From contig CM055094.1 in assembly GCA_029204225.1 (NCBI GenBank), forward strand, positions 10,147,401-10,211,400: a stretch of DNA of 64,000 nucleotides. The letters run 5' to 3'. Made by a program: the position numbers and the translations under genes. The stretch is from Diphasiastrum complanatum (taxonomy: Eukaryota > Streptophyta > Lycopodiopsida > Lycopodiales > Lycopodiaceae). The notes under the pieces were generated by a model. The model did no database searches, was not told where the DNA came from, and was given only the letters and a program-made list of their open reading frames with translations. Positions 49,489 through 59,599 of this stretch are shown piece by piece. How positions within the stretch are numbered: position 1 is the stretch's first letter; each line of letters opens with the position of its first letter.

Positions 49489-52400
49489 GACCAATGAAAT
49501 TTTAGAAAACTCTTTTTCTCCATCACTGCTGACATTCTCTCTCTCCAGCGCCACCTCACGCCATCTTCATCTCTGGTCTATGGACAGGAGGTTGCCGTCA
49601 CTGCCTGCTGGCATTGCTGGAGGAGATGCCATCGTTGCCTGCTGACATAGCCTATTGCTGCACCTACCTCAATCACTATTAGGCTCTATCGGCTCTTGAT
49701 CAGCTTCTTGTTTGATGAGCATCTGGCTCTCTGCCCAATGATCACTGCATGTACCATCGTTGATTGCCAAAGAGCCATCCCTACTTAAGGGGCCTTCACT
49801 AATTGTTGGCATCACAACTTGCAAGAGGGGCCATCATCAGTTGTTACTTGGGAGATTGCAACCATTGGGAGCTTAGGCTCCCCCTCATTAGCCACTGAGC
49901 AGCTTCTGCTGGCTTTTACTCCAGTTGATCAGGCTGCTACACAGCTTGTGGACAAACTGCTCCGCAGCCCACTAATCAGGCTGCATCACAGCATGTCACC
50001 ACCCCTTTGCAAAACTCTATTCCTATGTCTATTTTTGCTCCACCCACTCCAACAAAATGTTGTTATCTCAGTTGCATGCATGTGTAGTTATCTTAAAATG
50101 GGAGAAATTGGAATCCTTAATTATAGTAGAGACTGCTTAGGTGTCAAATTTCTCATGAGAATGATTTTAGTGGGATTACAGCCCTAAGTTGTAATTTAGT
50201 TCTTAGGCAAATCCTTGCATATCAAACCTAGCTATTTGACATTAGCAAACAATTCATGTCTACATAAGAGTAAATTCCTCAATTGTTGTACTCTGCATTC
50301 ATTTCCAGACCTACACAGCTTAAGAGCAACAGGACTGCATGTTTGAGCATGCACGAATTGAATTTGGAAAAATCTTAGGCAAAAATATGCAGAATACAGC
50401 TGACTATCTCTGTTTGAAAGGTGGATTCGAAAGTTTTTCACATGGAATCACACTTCTAATGGAACAAGGAGTACAAGTATTAGAGTTTAGGTCTTCTCGT
50501 CATCGTCGTCGTCGTCTCAAGAACCTTCCAAGAAGTCTCGTCAAAAGCATAAGCCCAAACCTGAGAATCCTCTACTAGTAATAAACATAGAACATTATAG
50601 AGCTTGATGATACTATTTCTTGAAGACCTACTTAAGATGTCATTGTCATCATTAAAGGGCACACACCTCATCTTCTTCTCAAGGGTCCAACCCCCCCTCC
50701 AAAGAAACAAAAGACCGATATGCACTCCTCAAATTCAATAACTATAAGCGACAAAAATATTAATTGTTGCTAGCCAACAATAGGGGTTTGGATATCCGTT
50801 ATGAGCATGAACACGACCCTAATAAGGCCAATTTACAAACGACTACTCTCAACCTAGAGAAGGCGGCATCATTATGGTGGGCAGAAATGAGGACACAAGG
50901 CATGGTTGCTACAACTTGGTCAGAAATTCAAAAAAAAGACACAAGAACACTTCCTGACCAACGATCGTGTTGTCAAAATCAGCTACAAATGCACCAATCA
51001 AACCATCAATGGCATCTTTGTGAATAAAACATATAAATATTACATTAATTCTTGACAGAACAAGGCACATCACATAAGTGTCACTACTCGCACGTAACAT
51101 TAAAGAGTAGGTAAGCTCACCATCTTCGCACCCAAACCAAATTTTCCTCGTGTTTGCTTTAATCCGTACTTAGTTCCAGAAAGCACTGAAAGTAAGGCAA
51201 ATGTCATAAAAAATATATCCTTCCAAGAGATTTATTCATTTACAAAAACATTTTAAGAACAAGTGAAAAATGCTTTGACATGTTAGCAGATCCTTAGAAT
51301 GACCAGACTTTCTTGAACTTTACTAATCAACGTCCTCAGATAAATTTTTGAAATTCAGCTCTTACCTCGACCAAGCATGTTTGGGATATCATCATTAGGC
51401 ATTCCTCTGCCGTTATCCTACATACAAGATGATATAGACATTAAGCTCCAAAGAACATATTTTCTGAATAGAAAGTCAAACGTATTGCAACTCATATTTC
51501 AACTTCCCAACTATCATATCTATCAATATCTTAGAAACTGCTTCTTTCACCACCATTTTTTTTATTTGAATTAATAAACAATGGGTTGCTTTTATGGAGA
51601 CTAATAACAGTAATAGTGGAATGTACGTGTTCGTACTCTAAATATATTCTTTGGAGCTTCACTATACATTTTGCTTTCTACTCCATGGCATAACAATGAC
51701 TAGCTAGAAATTCAAGTTTTGGTGCTATTGTAGGTCTCTTGATCAAAATCTATCACTTGTGACTTGTTTGTCATGCAATCTAGTTGTAGGAGTTTCCAAG
51801 AGAAATCTCTACCTAAAGATTACATAATTAGAATGGAGAAATTTGAATTATTAGGGGTTTGACATACCCGTCCTACATACTTGAATCACATCAAACTGCA
51901 ATATGACCATTCCAACAGTCCTGCGAATTATAGTTAACTTAATTTAGGGCCGACACTCATTTCCAAAGACAAAGATCACACCAACTTGTTGACTCCTTGC
52001 CCTGGAAACTGCTATGATCTCAAGATAAAACACATTTAGACAAGATCATATATTCTCAATCAACGTGTATTTCCACCAAGCAAAAAACTAATGACTTAAA
52101 TTGGATCTTGTGTAATTAAATAAGTTTGGGCTCTTAATAACTTGATGAGGCCCAAGTACCATAGAATATAAATAAAGACCCTAACTACATGTCCATAACT
52201 CATACCTTACAAGTAACTTTGTAAAACAAAGCTTCACCACGACCCTTTCCAAGTTTCACTGCATTTGAATCCTTCACCTTCTTTCCTGCAGCAGCAGCCT
52301 TGGCTTGCTTTTCTTGCTCACGAGCTTCCTTTGCCAGGCGTTTCTATAATAAGAAGATAAAGGCACCAATCAAAGAAATGAAAGAAGTTTTCACATCAAA

Positions 52401-54898
52401 TACATGTTATCAACATTTATTTATAGATCTTTCACTAAGGTCCCATTGACATTTTTCTGAAAAATAAGCAATTGCACCTATAAAGCATAAAATCTTTGTC
52501 AGTTCATCTTTTCCACTATTTTACATTGTTTTGTTTAGGATTTGTTTCCAGTAGTGTCTATCATACAACAATTCATTGTGTTGTCGTTTCATAGCTTTTT
52601 GATTGGATATCTACACTTTGGAAGGTATCAATTTGCAGCTCAATACCATATCTACTTATGAATATACCAAGAAAACGTCAACAATGCTTAGGATCTAGTG
52701 AGAGATTATGCGAATGATTTTTGGGAAGGTGATTGGGTATATCTACGAATGCCAACGGATTTGCAGGCAACATGAACTGGAAAGCAATACAAGTTGTCTG
52801 CGACACATTGTGGACCGTCTGAATTCTTAAGAGAGTCAAAGATGTGGTTTACGAACTGAAACTCTCCGAAAAGGTTAAAGTACGTCAGTTATTTCATGTA
52901 AGCAAGGGAAGGCTAGTTTACATGAAGGTGATTCTCTTGCACCTAAGGATAAATTGAGGGGCCTGAGAATGTCAGATCATATGGAAAGGTGGTTGCGAAA
53001 TCACATCATCTATAAGTACTTAAGTAGATGGAAAGGACTGTCACCAAATGATGATTCTTGGGAGAGCATTGAAAGCGTAGAAAGGAACTTCCTTGACTTT
53101 ATTGTTGAAAATATGGATGTCTTGGGGGAGGATGATCTTAATGTCTAGCCTCAGATTGACGAAAGTTTGGTCAGGTTAGGCTCTGAATTGTGGCTAACAC
53201 TCAGGGTCAGTTACACCTAGCTACAACTAGAGTGGTCTTGAGGTCAATTAAAAGACACCTGAACTAGACATGTGAGAGCACTTGCACAAAAGGTACCCAA
53301 GATATGTGGCATAAGGTTGTTACTCTACAAGAAATAATAGGAGCACCATGTCAGGCATTTGAATCAGTTGGGCTATGAACTAACCTTCAGTGAGAACTTT
53401 TGTTAATTTTCCAACAAGACAGCATAAGTAGCATAGAAGTGTTATTCAAGTATGAATTGCAAACAATCATGTGTAGCGGAGGCAGAAATAGTTGTCAATT
53501 TTATAATCTATAAAGGTGTGTATCTAAGCAAATAACTTTTCATCTTTTCTTTGTAACTCAATAGCATGTCGCTTGCATATCGGTTCACATTAAGGGCCAA
53601 AAACACTAGTGCCAAATGTACGGCTTGAAACTTAAGTGGAATGTAATTTTCTCTCAAAGTTTAAAGACTCAATCAATTGAAATTCTCCAAGCTCACGGAA
53701 CCTACTGTCGTACACTAGAATCGTTGTTCTTCATTCACTTGGAAATTATGTTGTAGCCCTTATGGCAAACGATAATTCCATAGTTAACTTCTAATATTTG
53801 AATGTGACGAGATTTTATACATATTGAGAAAAATATCTGCCAAAGAAAAGAAAAAAAAAACCCTTGTTAATCCAATGGAGCATATTGTTTTCTCCATCCA
53901 CATCTTAACAACCAATGATGTTAGATTTATCCATCTTCAAGCCTCAATTAGAATGTTTGGTAGTGTCTCACTAAGTACATGCTTCGCAATGCAACCATTT
54001 GTGTAGTCACTGTAATATGCATGCAATACATGAACTTCAAACCTGAATGCTTACCTCTCGAGCCTTCTCGGTTTCATAATCACCATACAATTCTTCATCC
54101 AAGCGCTCTCGATCTAGGAGACCGATCATAGAATTGAACTTGGACTTGCTAATTTCTTCACTAAAAGTCAAGAAAAAGGCAATCCAAACATAACAAAGTT
54201 CACAATAAACATTAGCCAAAAATGCTCAAAACCAGTAAAATCTATCAAAGGATGAATAATGGAAACTACTCAACGAAAAACAAAAACTGCAGAATTTTGA
54301 ACTTGAAATTAAGCATGCGAAAACAACCCATTACACTCCTATCTAAACCACTTGTGATATGACTTTAAACTACATCTCCACAAGCTCAAGATATTACTCA
54401 TACTCGGCAAGGATGAGTCACTAACAAGATGAAATGCAATAATCAAAAACATTGAGAATACCAAAATGCAAAAGTAAGATACGTGGTATATAAGTCCTTG
54501 AAGAGTTTGCAAGGTGATGTTCCAAAGACATACTTAAAGTGACTAGTGTTGCCAAACTACCAAAAGAATAATTTGATTTGACAATGATCATAGACATAAA
54601 CATTCATCTTGATTTTGCTTAGGTCAAGCTTCACATTTAAGTCATTTTGAGATTTAACGCGAGGCTTAGGTGACTAGTAAACAATTTTAGAAGATAGCCA
54701 GTATTGAAATCACATTTGTAACTCCTAAGCAACTAGTGGCATATTTAAAAATAAGAGAGGGAACACAACATAAAAAACACAAGCAAAGTAGGTCTCTCAC
54801 ATGGTAACTTCAATAACAGGTAATTTTGCAATTGATTCTGCCGAATCAAGTGCATTCTCCACAAGCTCTCGCACTGTTGTGTACAAGCTTTTCCCAGG
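36949..54898 (-). CDS. TOP6B: DNA topoisomerase VI subunit B, 5' end missing
   Basis: ATPase subunit of the type IIB topoisomerase that, with a TOP6A subunit, passes DNA through double-strand breaks; in plants it acts in the nucleus in endoreduplication. 17 exons (minus): 54801-54898, 54055-54160, 52206-52343, 51366-51417, 51121-51185, 42177-42283, 41946-42048, 41731-41816, 41151-41347, 40297-40412, 39949-40034, 39569-39641, 39289-39380, 39020-39158, 38830-38924, 37319-37493, 36949-37104. All borders are GT-AG and phases join into 627 codons ending in TGA. GHKL motifs: RELVENALDSAES (N box), DNGRGMP, KFGLGAKM. The C-terminal transducer follows. Plant homologues are about 50 residues longer at the N-terminus; that part was not found. 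No internal stop is seen, so it may be functional. Confidence 0.93.
37750..37885 (-). mobile_element. 136-bp palindromic LTR-like element in a TOP6B intron
   Basis: Two 56-bp arms (37750-37805 and 37830-37885) are reverse complements with one mismatch. The ends are TGTTACG...CGTAACA. On the minus strand it is preceded by a polypurine-like TTAAGTGGGAG, as before a copia 3' LTR. A 21-bp piece of the same arm occurs again at 38283-38303. Confidence 0.75.
38565..38660 (+). repeat. Short tandem repeat in a TOP6B intron
   Basis: Two copies of a unit of about 46 bp containing AACCCACTAACATTT and CCAGT(C/G)AGATTTC, slightly diverged. Confidence 0.7.
42778..42835 (+). repeat. (CT)n microsatellite
   Basis: An uninterrupted CT run of about 58 bp immediately before the first LINE 3' fragment. 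Confidence 0.95.
42836..43500 (+). mobile_element. LINE 3' fragment 1 (ORF2 C-terminus and 3' UTR)
   Basis: Frame 42939-43286 aligns with the other LINE 3' fragment at 48.27-48.72 kb: LLLREM against LMLREM, QAHITQFF against QAQITSFF, both with a C-terminal aromatic I-x-x-(Y/F)F. The 3' UTR shares CTTATGTACCTTTGGG...AAAAGACGTTA with ATATGCCTTTTGGCATGGAAAAGACATTA of fragment 2. It ends in a short TAA-type tail near 43495. Earlier ORF2 sequence is absent. Confidence 0.7.
43529..44788 (+). pseudogene. LINE ORF1 end and endonuclease domain, sense copy
   Basis: Frame 43774-44790 is an APE-type endonuclease: FLTGDFNAW (catalytic Asp/Asn), PNSGSYTCHPHNGGHSVVDY and LSDHSFLSFAI (the SDH signature). 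It matches the reverse complement of 45870-47133 along its length. The RT domain is not present on this strand; the copy ends at 44788. An intact enzyme would nick target DNA for L1-type retrotransposition. Confidence 0.85.
44789..48055 (-). mobile_element. LINE (L1 type) ORF1-endonuclease-RT, inverted 5' part
   Basis: Reading the minus strand: an ORF1 N-terminus of Ser/Pro/Leu repeats (about 48055-47775), a coiled-coil-like stretch (MKADFQLSQLKGIVVSLLKE, 47.6 kb), an RRM-like ORF1 end (VHVTYGLDTTWRTTRDAAAL..., 47338-47060), and the endonuclease (DLLFFMETHESQ, GDFNARTTS, HSVVDYLMG; 46.95-46.0 kb). The RT follows: IHKNGDPMVPGNHRTIMIGH, LLYANDVVLV and LGVNLSKTKVMVFNTS (45.45-45.1 kb), then SYTYLGVLFSGPTFS. 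It stops at 44789 before the C-terminal region, which follows in sense orientation at 48.06 kb. Frameshifts are present and the RT YADD is YAND. Confidence 0.85.
47775..48055 (-). repeat. GGCAGCGAGGGGGAGGG-type tandem repeats in LINE ORF1
   Basis: About six imperfect units of 33-39 bp. On the minus strand they code for repeats of the type LPSPLxxDLPS, giving a low-complexity Ser/Pro/Leu N-terminus before the coiled coil. Confidence 0.75.
48060..48935 (+). mobile_element. LINE ORF2 C-terminus and 3' UTR, sense part of the twin-primed copy
   Basis: The plus strand continues the LINE where the inverted part stops: FLMEAFGITITDLPLGTHQY and FLYRAYLDRTWRH, then frame 48273-48716 (YEIRGRYHCLFRDMPTTLRA, LMLREMVLLHQDMYQ, QAQITSFFTRRR, stop after ISFFGSNTT). 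The 3' UTR ends with GGAAAAGACATTAATAAAGC and passes into a CT tract. Stops before 48273 show decay. Confidence 0.8.
48919..48993 (+). repeat. (CT)n microsatellite at the LINE 3' end
   Basis: CT run with one interruption (CTCGTTCTC), directly after the LINE 3' UTR, followed by a TG/CG-rich stretch. Confidence 0.95.
49445..49486 (+). repeat. (CT)n microsatellite
   Basis: About 21 CT units within the long TOP6B intron. Confidence 0.95.
49487..50680. other. Intron sequence, no gene recognised
   Basis: Frames such as 49819-50187 show no domain. The short words CTGCTGGCATTG/CTGCTGACATAG repeat near 49.6 kb. Possibly an old non-coding repeat. Confidence 0.3.
50690..50950 (+). pseudogene. Ty3/gypsy gag fragment in the TOP6B intron
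   Basis: The frame from 50764 reads LNLEKAASLWWAEMRTQGMV and TWSEIQKK, matching the central A-x2-WW region of Ty3 gag. No knuckle or pol follows. Confidence 0.6.
51121..54898 (-). CDS. TOP6B: TOP6B exons 1-5 of those seen (GHKL ATPase part)
   Basis: The five exons give PGKSLYTTVRELVENALDSA, a lysine-rich insert typical of the plant protein (KRLAKEAREQEKQAKAAAAG), GRGEALFYKVTCK, DNGRGMPNDDIPNMLGR and VLSGTKYGLKQTRGKFGLGA. ATP-binding residues expected in N and G1/G2 boxes are present: the N-box Glu/Asn, the Asp of DNG, and GLG. The upstream intron begins at 54899 with CTGTAGACAAGC (acceptor on the minus strand). Confidence 0.93.
52690..53150 (+). pseudogene. Ty3/gypsy chromovirus integrase end and chromodomain
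   Basis: The plus strand in a TOP6B intron shows GDWVYLRMPTDLQAT, then pieces of the integrase C-terminus (VYELKLSEKVKVRQLFHVS) in changing frames. A chromodomain in frame 52954-53148 follows: YLSRWKGLSPNDDSWESIE. Chromodomains steer integration to heterochromatin. Stops and frameshifts abound; no LTR is seen next to it. Confidence 0.75.
53160..54050. other. Intron sequence, no gene seen
   Basis: Intron between TOP6B exons. It may contain the LTR of the chromovirus relic, but no ends are recognisable. Confidence 0.35.
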
Positions 54899-54942
54899 CT
54901 GTAGACAAGCAACAATGTACTAAGTTATAAAACATAGAATTA

Positions 54943-57200
54943 AGTTGATATGCGAATATAAGGTGGCTCATGGGTTAGGGGTAATCAATTCATTATATTT
55001 GATTCCATCGTCCACACCACTTTTTATTTACTATAGTATTCTTTTGTGTAACTTTTTCATGGGCACGACACCTTAAGGCATGCAACAGTCAAGTACATTA
55101 TTTCACAAGATGTTCCAAAGAAGAAGCATAAAAAAATACAACTTTCTTGGAGGACTTGCATCATATAGAACCAAAGATTTCATCCTTTTCAAAATCATCT
55201 AGAAGTATTCAGGATCACAAAGTCATCGATGTGAGCATAAAGTACTGGAACAGTATCGAGATGCAAAGACTGTTTCTATGGGAACACTGTCCAAAACATT
55301 TTCCTACATATTAATAACACTTGGGAACCTGACTAATAAGCAGATAGTTTCTCTTCAGAAGTTTCTGTGAAAAATACAAGCTCTAAACATCCAACATATC
55401 TAGTGACTACCTTTGAGCCTATATGAAAGGACAACTTTACCTACAATATGCACTACACATTCCACACATGTAAGGTTCATTAATCATGACCCAAAACATG
55501 TGCAAATTTGGGGTATTCAAAGTTCAAATGCAATTAAGCAACAGTGCACGAGATTAAAGATTATAGAATTTTTATCACCTAGCCTTCTCAGAACAATTGC
55601 AACAATAATATGCCCTCCATCAACTTGTTATTCCATTATCAGGAGTAGAGGTTTTACTATTAGGGTAGAGTGGTAATCTTGTTCTTGGTGGTAGCAGAGC
55701 TCCTTAAATGGTATATGATAGCAAAGTCTTACAACACACATTAGCAGAGTCTTTTTGTTGGCATGTGGCAAACATGGTTCTTCTTATACACACTGGCAGT
55801 CCTAAAATTGGTATTCAAGAGTAGCATTCTTACTCCATGCTTGAGGCATAAAGTACATGTTGATGCTTCCCTTTTGTATTATGGTCCATTGGTATAGAGG
55901 GATGGTCTAAAAGCGAAAGCATTGTCTCTATTTGGGCTCAACTAGGAACGTTGGTTCGTTCCATTAGTATTGCAACAAGTTCTCTTTCCTCCTTATGAGA
56001 TGTAAATCCGAGGTCAGACCAATCTTGGGCATGCACCTAGACAATGTGTCAACAAGTTGCTCTCTTAAGTTGATATGCGATTCACTGAATATAAGGTGGC
56101 TCATGGGTTAGGGGTAATCAATTCATTATATTTGATTCCATCATCCACACCACTTTTTATTTACTATAGTATTCTTTTGTGTAACTTTTTCATGGGCACG
56201 ACACCAACAACATACATAATGTTAGGGCATGTAACAGTCAAGTACATTATTTCACAAGATGTTCCAAAGAAGAAGCATAAAAATATACAACTTTCTTGGA
56301 GGATACTTGCATCGTATAGAACCAAAGATTTCATCCTTTTCAAAATCATCTAGAAGTAGTCAGGATCACAAAGTCATCGATGTGAGCATAAAGTATTGGA
56401 ACAGTATCGAGATGCAAAGACTGTTTCTATGGGAACACTGTCCAAAACATTTTCCTACATATTAATAACACTTGGGAACCTGACTAATAAGCAAATAGTT
56501 TCTCTTCAGAAGTTTCTGTGAAAAATTCAAGCTCTAAACATCCAACATATCTAGTGACTACCTTTGAGCCTATATGAAAGGTGCAAATTTGGAGTATTCA
56601 AAGTGCAAATGCAATTAAGCAACAGTGCACGAGATTAAAGATTATAGAATTTTTATCACCTAGCCTTCTAAGAACAATTGCAACAATAATATGCCCTCCA
56701 TCAACTTGTTATTCCATTATCAGGAGTAGAGGTTTTACTATTAGGGTAGAGTGGTAATCTTGTTCTTAGCATTTGGTGGTAGCAGAGCTCCTTAAATGGT
56801 ATATGGTAGCAAGTCTTACAATAAACATTAGCAGAGTCTTTTTGTTGGCATGTGGCAAACATGGTTCTTCTTATACACATTGGCAGTCCTAAAATTGGTA
56901 TTCAAGAGTAGCATTCTTACTCCATGCTTGAGGCATAAAGTACATGTTGATGCTTCCCTTTTGTATTATGGTCCATTGGTATAGAGGGATGGTCTAAAAA
57001 CAAAAGCATTGTCTCTATTTGTGCTTAACTAGAAACGTTGGTTCGTTCCATTAGTATTGCAACAGGTTCTCTTTCCTCCTTACGAGATGTAAATCCAAGG
57101 TTAGACCAATCGTGGGCATGCACCTAGACAATGTGTCAACAAGTTGCTCTCTTAAGTTGATACGCGATTCACTGAATATAAGGTGGCTCAGTTAGGGGTA
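54943..57200 (+). repeat. Tandem duplication, unit about 1.1 kb, two copies plus a start
   Basis: The word AATATAAGGTGGCTCA occurs near 54955, 56091 and 57176. Units 1 and 2 match over their lengths with indels; unit 1 has an extra stretch of about 70 bp near 55430-55500. The third copy breaks off after about 30 bp, where unrelated sequence and then Copia-6 follow. It lies upstream of the first TOP6B exon seen, likely in its first intron. Confidence 0.85.
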
Positions 57201-57399
57201 TTCATGTTGTCCCACCACTTCCTCATTTGAAATCTTCTAGACCTTTAGGTCATTGGTAGAAAGTACCGACCTGCTAGGTTATGTGGATATATTGATAATT
57301 TAACAACTTTTGAATCACAACACAAACCCACTAGGCACTAACTTATAATTGGAGTTTGGGTCATAGCCCAACAATTCCTAAAATACAACTTTCCAAATT

Positions 57400-57678
57400 T
57401 TGTCTTATCACGATGCTTTGGTAAATATTCAAATGCTTGAATCAGCTTTACAAGTTGCTGTTTTTTCATCTATTGATCGGGTGATTGATAGCGGTGCCAC
57501 ACGCCATATGACTTATCACAAAGAGGTCTTCACAAAGCTTGTGAAAGTGCATGATGGAAGCAGAGTTCAAGGTGTTGATAACACCTCTTATCCTATCAAA
57601 GGTATTGGAGTGATCCCCATTATCTTACCCAATGGTGAGGAGAAGTACATTCGTAATGTACTTTATGTTCAAGAATAA
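57400..57678 (+). pseudogene. Copia-6 protease
   Basis: Frame with RVIDSGATRHMTYHKEVF and GEEKYIRNVLYVQE; it ends in a stop where a one-base shift leads into the next frame. Confidence 0.8.
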
Positions 57679-57695
57679 AAAAGAATCTCATTTCG

Positions 57696-59348
57696 GTGTC
57701 TACAATTATGAACCAAGGATTGGTTGTGAAATTCAAAGAAGACAAATGTCTTATCAAAGACCCAAAGAGATCTCTTATGATCATTGCTTCGGGAACATTA
57801 CGTGGTGGATTGTTCCTTATGGATACCTATGAGCAAAGAGCTTCATCATCTTTTTGTCTTGTTGCATCAAGTTCACATTCTTTGGAGTTGGCTGAATTAT
57901 GGCATACTAGGTTTGGACATCTCAACTTTGCTAGCTTGAAGATGTTGAAGAGATTCAATATGGTTGAAGACATTCCTAATATTGAGCATCCCGAAAGACA
58001 TGTATGCGAAGGATGCATACTTGGAAAATTTCAAAGGCAAGCTTTTCCAATTGATGGAACTATTCGAGTTGATGGCAAATTTGATTTGGTTCATAGTGAT
58101 GTATGTGGTCCAATGAGGACCGAATCCATTGGAAGGTGTAAGTACTTTGTTACTTTTATTGATAACCTTTCAAGATTTACATGGATTTATCCTATGAAAG
58201 CAAAATCTGAAGTTTTTCAACGCTTTAAGGATTTTCTAGCAATGATAGAAAACCAGTTTTGGCACTCTTTGAAGATCTTACGTACCGACCGAGGAGGGGA
58301 ATGTATAAAGAATATGTTCGGTACTTATCTTCAAAGCAAAGGTATCCATCATCAAATGGCAACCCCTTACACACCTCAACAAAATGGTGTTGCCGAAAGA
58401 AAGAATCGCACTATTATGGAGATGGCTCGATGCATGCTCAAGGCAAAGGGCCTACCTCACAAGTTTTGGGCTGAAGCGGTTATAACGGCGGCTTACATTA
58501 GTAATCGGTGTCCTACTAAAGTCTTGAACGTATTAACTCCTTATGAAGTTTGGTATGGTAAGAAGCCTATTGTTTCTCACTTACGCATCTTTGGTTGCAT
58601 GGCTTATGCTTTCATTCCCGGTAAGCTAAGAACCAAGCTTGATGATAAAGGAGTTAAATGCATATTTGCTGGCTATAGTAGCGAAAGCAAGGGCTATAGG
58701 TTGTTCAATATGGATACTAATAAAATCATAGTGAGTCGTGATGTTCATTTTGATGAAAAGACCTCCTATAATGTTACACCCACTCATGTCATGAAAGGGT
58801 ACTTCCCCCATGATGCATATCTTGAAATATTTTCAGATTTGGTTTTGCCATCTAATCATGAAGAGAAGGGACTACCATCTACTTCTAGTGGACAGCCCAC
58901 TACTTCTTCAATTTTGCAGCCCATAGTTCATCAAGAAGAACCTATTTATGGTGAAGAGCAGCCTGTTGAAGACATTGGACAGCAAGGTCCAAGTTCGGAA
59001 CACTTTGGACAGCAAAGTGTTGACAAAGGTAAGGCTGTTGGACAGCCCAAACCAATCCCTAAATGGTTGTTGCAGACTTTGCACGACAGCAAAGTGGATC
59101 ATTTTTATGAAGGGAAGACTCGTGCCTCTACTAAATCAGTAGAATTTGCTGATTTTTCTGATATTGCTCTAACTTCTATTGAGGATGGTGCAGTAGAACC
59201 TGTTTATTATGAGCAGGCCAGAGGAGTAAAATGTTGGGAGGATGCGATGCAAGAGGAGTACAACTCACTCATGAAGAACCACCCTTGGAGCATTTTGAAG
59301 ATCCCCAACATGTTCGCATGCATCTTCGTGTTTTTTAATCTTTTTTAA
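57696..59348 (+). CDS. Copia-6 GAG-pre-integrase, integrase and hinge
   Basis: A 550-codon open frame. The zinc-finger part is LWHTRFGHLNFASL and CEGCILGK. The catalytic residues are all present: LVHSDVCGPM (D), ILRTDRGGEC (D) and TPQQNGVAERKNRTIMEMAR (E). The IFAGYSSESKGYRLF and IIVSRDVHFDE motifs and a Gln/Pro/Glu-rich hinge with repeated GQQ/GQP words follow. It reaches the RT entry (CWEDAMQEEYNSLMKNHPWS) and then departs into unrelated sequence. It is the longest intact transposon frame in the window. Confidence 0.9.
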   Translation: MSTIMNQGLVVKFKEDKCLIKDPKRSLMIIASGTLRGGLFLMDTYEQRASSSFCLVASSSHSLELAELWHTRFGHLNFASLKMLKRFNMVEDIPNIEHPERHVCEGCILGKFQRQAFPIDGTIRVDGKFDLVHSDVCGPMRTESIGRCKYFVTFIDNLSRFTWIYPMKAKSEVFQRFKDFLAMIENQFWHSLKILRTDRGGECIKNMFGTYLQSKGIHHQMATPYTPQQNGVAERKNRTIMEMARCMLKAKGLPHKFWAEAVITAAYISNRCPTKVLNVLTPYEVWYGKKPIVSHLRIFGCMAYAFIPGKLRTKLDDKGVKCIFAGYSSESKGYRLFNMDTNKIIVSRDVHFDEKTSYNVTPTHVMKGYFPHDAYLEIFSDLVLPSNHEEKGLPSTSSGQPTTSSILQPIVHQEEPIYGEEQPVEDIGQQGPSSEHFGQQSVDKGKAVGQPKPIPKWLLQTLHDSKVDHFYEGKTRASTKSVEFADFSDIALTSIEDGAVEPVYYEQARGVKCWEDAMQEEYNSLMKNHPWSILKIPNMFACIFVFFNLF

Positions 59349-59599
59349 CTCAACTGCAGATGTTTGCTCATGTTGATTTGCTATCTTCAGCTTCTTATTG
59401 ATCTGGATCACCTTTTGACTGATAAGTGTATTCTCTGATCCCATATCTGTAATTCATTTCTCCATTGATGTCTTCTGATCAAACATAGTCTAAATCATCC
59501 GCCCAAGGTGTGAATAGATTCCAAGGACATCACTAGAATCCAAAGGTATAGTCGTAGCAGCAACAACAACAGCAGGACCTGATCCCACATGTTGTCATG

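Larger units (their letters stand above)
42284..51120 (-). other. Long TOP6B intron, 8.8 kb
   Basis: Bounded by the donor after KFGLGAKM (51120) and the acceptor before ALIWSKM (42284). It contains at least four LINE segments, three CT tracts, and a Ty3 gag fragment. No other host exon was seen in it. Confidence 0.9.

Noticed and set aside
50690-53150. One Ty3 element spanning the gag and chromodomain fragments
   Set aside because: Three TOP6B exons with intact borders lie between them, so they must be two insertions or rearranged pieces.
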